Shown one piece after another: positions 6,908 through 8,038 of a stretch of 8,038 bases of DNA. The position numbers and the translations under genes are program-made. Under the pieces are notes generated by a model. The model saw nothing but the letters and a program-made list of their open reading frames with translations. It ran no database searches and had not been told where the DNA came from. Origin of the DNA: Campylobacteraceae bacterium (GTDB lineage: Bacteria; Campylobacterota; Campylobacteria; Campylobacterales; UBA6016); assembly GCA_022758985.1 (NCBI GenBank), contig JAEMQC010000133.1, positions 1 to 8,038 of the forward strand, given 5' to 3'. How positions within the stretch are numbered: position 1 is the first letter of the stretch; each line of letters starts with the position of its first letter.

Positions 6908-6924
6908 GAAAGCTTTAAACATAC

Positions 6925-7001
6925 GGGTTCTTAGCTCAGTTGGTTAGAGCAACCGGCTCATAACCGGTTGGTCAGAGGTTCGAGTCCTCTAGAACCCACC
7001 A
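6925..7001 (+). tRNA. tRNA with anticodon CAU (elongator Met or lysidine-type Ile2), CCA encoded
   Basis: A 77-base cloverleaf with all arms paired. The acceptor stem is GGGTTCT/AGAACCC with discriminator A and an encoded CCA (6999-7001). The D arm is GCTC/GAGC. The anticodon stem ACCGG/CCGGT carries loop CTCATAA with anticodon CAT at 6959-6961. The variable loop is TGGTC, and the T arm AGAGG/CCTCT has loop TTCGAGT. The paired G1-C72 and the absence of three consecutive G-C pairs in the anticodon stem exclude initiator tRNA. C29-G41 and the TGGTC variable loop resemble bacterial tRNA-Ile2, whose CAU is converted to lysidine-AU by TilS, while the U4-A69 pair resembles elongator Met. I cannot settle this without comparison to the genome's other CAU tRNAs. 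Its 3' end is the likely attachment site of the neighbouring integrase. Confidence 0.93.
6974..7001 (+). other. probable attachment site (attL/attB core) in the tRNA 3' end
   Basis: P4-type integrases usually recombine in the T arm and 3' end of tRNA genes, and the integrase gene here starts 184 bases after this tRNA, pointing away from it. The tRNA remains complete, as expected if the element restores the 3' end on integration. The matching copy at the far end of the element is outside the window, so the core borders are an inference. Confidence 0.45.
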
Positions 7002-7091
7002 ACCCTCACTCCAACACAATCCAAGAAAGTCCATTAAACCCTTTAAATTCAGCACTTCTTAATTCATTTTAGTCTATAGTCATCTAACAAA

Positions 7092-7173
7092 TTACAGTGA
7101 AATCTACTGTTTTTTACAGTAATTGTTACTGTAAATTTAATCTATTACTTTACTGTAAAAACTTTTACAGTAA
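7092..7173 (+). repeat. array of six ACAGT/ACTGT elements in inverted pairs upstream of the integrase
   Basis: The 184 bases between tRNA and integrase hold no gene but contain repeats. TTTACAGTAA occurs at 7113-7122 and 7164-7173, and its reverse complement TTACTGTAAA at 7126-7135 and 7150-7159. Shorter copies are TTACAGT at 7092-7098 and TACTGT at 7105-7110. The first two pairs have identical geometry: the ACAGT and ACTGT cores are offset by 12 bases, and the pairs repeat at 22 bases. The third pair is in the opposite order and forms a perfect 12-base inverted repeat with a 2-base gap (7149-7160 and 7163-7174), ending just before the ribosome binding site. These may be arm-type integrase sites, excisionase or repressor operators, or a structured 5' leader. 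Confidence 0.85.
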
Positions 7174-7174
7174 A

Positions 7175-7179
7175 AAGGA
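7175..7179 (+). promoter_or_regulatory. ribosome binding site AAGGA of the integrase gene
   Basis: AAGGA lies 6 bases before the ATG at 7186 and directly abuts the last inverted repeat. A factor bound there, or a hairpin formed in the mRNA, could influence integrase expression. Confidence 0.6.
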
Positions 7180-7185
7180 CTAACT

Positions 7186-7956
7186 ATGCCAAAGATAGCC
7201 AAGCCTCTAGTTGACACAACTCTACGAAATATCAAATACGACCCAGTAACAAAATCAAAAAATATGCTCAGTGCTGGCAAAGGTCTAGTATTTATTATAA
7301 ATAAAGACAACACTAAATGGTGGAGATTTGATTATGTCAGACCTAATGGTAGAAGAAATTCTATATCACTTGGTAAATACCCACTAATCACAATAGCAAA
7401 AGCTAATGCGCTTAGAGATGAAGCTAGAGCTAAACTAGCTCAAGGTATTGACCCTTCAATTGTGAGGAAAGAAACCAAGCAGGCTAAACAAAAAGAGTTG
7501 GAGAAGTCGGAAAATACCTTGAACAATCTCATAGATGAATACCTGCAAGTAGTAAGAGGTGGTATTACTGAAGGCTACTTCAAAAAGATGACCAGAAGAA
7601 TAGAGCTAGATATTAGACCATATCTCGGAAATAAACCAATAGACGAGATAACCCACTTTGAGCTTTTAGCGTGCATTAAACGTATTGAAGATAGAGGAGC
7701 TATAGAGTTAGCCAAAAGAACTCTAAACTACTGTGAAGCCATATGGCGATATGCTGTAAGCTCAGGTAAGGCATTAAATAATATTACTGCCAATATTGAT
7801 AAAAAAACCGTGCTGAAAAAAAGAGTCAAACAAAACTTCCCACACATAACAGATGAAAAAGAGTTAGGAGTGCTACTAAACGCCTATACTGCCACCATTT
7901 GTCAAGACAACTTTGATCTGTCAACACTTTATGAGACACAGAATAAGAATTGTTAG
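7186..7956 (+). pseudogene. P4-type tyrosine recombinase (integrase), truncated by an IS element
   Basis: N-terminal part of a tRNA-targeting site-specific integrase. Residues 1 to about 95 resemble the arm-type DNA-binding domain of P4-like integrases (RFDYVRPNGRRNSISLGKYP, then TIAKANALRDEARAKLAQGIDP). Residues about 108-205 resemble the SAM-like core-binding domain (LIDEYLQV, LDIRPYLGNKPIDEIT). The linker into the catalytic domain, FPHITDEKELGVLLNA, is present at 218-233. Homology appears to stop at about residue 234; the remaining 20 or so codons read into IS sequence and end at TAG 7954-7956. Full members are about 400 residues and need Arg, His, Arg and a C-terminal Tyr, all of which are missing, so the product should be unable to recombine DNA. 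The gene is more AT-rich than the core genes to its left. The lost half may survive beyond the IS. Confidence 0.85.
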
Positions 7957-8038
7957 GCACCCATTTCATTTAGTAACAACTGCTTTTCAAAGTCCACAGG
8001 TGACATATAGTTGTTGCTAGAGTGCAACCTTTGACGGT
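7890..8038 (-). mobile_element. end of an IS3-family insertion sequence, continuing past the right edge
   Basis: The downstream end of an IS3-type element, identified through its transposase C-terminus, lies inside the integrase. The exact tip is uncertain. IS3-family ends begin with TG, and two candidates are TGCCACCATT from 7890 and TGTCAAGACA from 7900, both near the point where integrase similarity ends. The other terminus and any target duplication are outside the window, so the inverted repeat cannot be checked. Confidence 0.7.
7953..8038 (-). CDS. IS3-family transposase OrfB, C-terminal 27 codons only
   Basis: Reading leftward from the right edge, the minus strand encodes RQRLHSSNNYMSPVDFEKQL followed by LLNEMGA and a TAA stop at 7955-7953. 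The pattern R-Q/R-R-L-H-S...Y-x-S/T-P-x-x-F/Y-E is the conserved end of the DDE integrase-core transposases of the IS3 family, just after the catalytic domain. The partial codon at the edge (xAC) would allow the usual Asn before Arg. The catalytic DDE residues, OrfA and the frameshift site lie outside, so activity and subgroup cannot be stated. The stop overlaps the integrase-frame TAG on the other strand. Confidence 0.82.
   Translation of the reverse strand, partial: RQRLHSSNNYMSPVDFEKQLLLNEMGA

Noticed and set aside
7153..7170. Possible LexA-type box (CTGT and ACAG inverted)
   Set aside because: The spacing is CTGT-N10-ACAG rather than N8, and Campylobacter is not known to have a classical LexA. 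The sites fit better as members of the repeat array.
7113..7174. Hairpins as intrinsic terminators after the tRNA
   Set aside because: Both palindromes are AT-rich and neither is followed by a T-run in either direction, so termination is not supported.
7002..7185. CRISPR-like array or small gene between tRNA and integrase
   Set aside because: The repeats are only 10 bases, inverted rather than direct, and the spacers are a few bases long. No open frame with a start and ribosome binding site was found.

Overview
The window looks like chromosomal DNA from a Campylobacter-type epsilonproteobacterium. The moderate base composition suggests one of the less AT-rich, non-thermophilic species, but the species is an inference. 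The main evidence is the protein content and order: M23/EnvC-like protein, FtsX, FtsE, a long-form TrmB, a fibronectin type III lipoprotein of the FlpA type and an RluA-family pseudouridine synthase on the minus strand, with RodA divergent. I recall the same order in C. jejuni (Cj1275c to Cj1282), which I could not verify here.

Positions 1-5751 (minus strand) hold six tightly packed genes read leftward from rluD: rluD, flpA, trmB, ftsE, ftsX, then an EnvC-like protein cut off by the left window edge. Every junction overlaps or abuts, and three genes start with TTG or GTG. They probably form one operon with translational coupling. Functionally they mix RNA modification (RluD-like, TrmB), a surface adhesin-type lipoprotein (FlpA) and a cell-division peptidoglycan module (FtsEX plus its presumed periplasmic partner).

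Positions 5752-5788 are a 37-base divergent promoter region. The best -10 on the minus strand (TATAAT) lies so close to the rluD ATG that the transcript may be leaderless. rodA (5789-6907, plus) encodes the SEDS glycosyltransferase of cell-wall elongation.

Positions 6925-7001 are a complete tRNA with anticodon CAU and an encoded CCA. From there the DNA becomes visibly more AT-rich and looks acquired. A 184-base non-coding stretch carries six copies of an ACAGT/ACTGT element arranged as inverted pairs, followed by a P4-type tyrosine integrase gene. This integrase is broken: it loses its whole catalytic domain where an IS3-family insertion sequence, in opposite orientation, enters at about 7890-7900. 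Only the last 27 codons of that transposase are inside the window. The right 1 kb is therefore the tRNA-proximal edge of an integrative element that has itself been hit by an IS.

Most of the window is conserved core sequence. The parts most worth a second look are the integrase-upstream repeat array, the IS-interrupted integrase, the in-frame TGA/TTG junction between flpA and trmB, the rluD/rodA divergent promoter, and the altered fibronectin-binding motif in FlpA.
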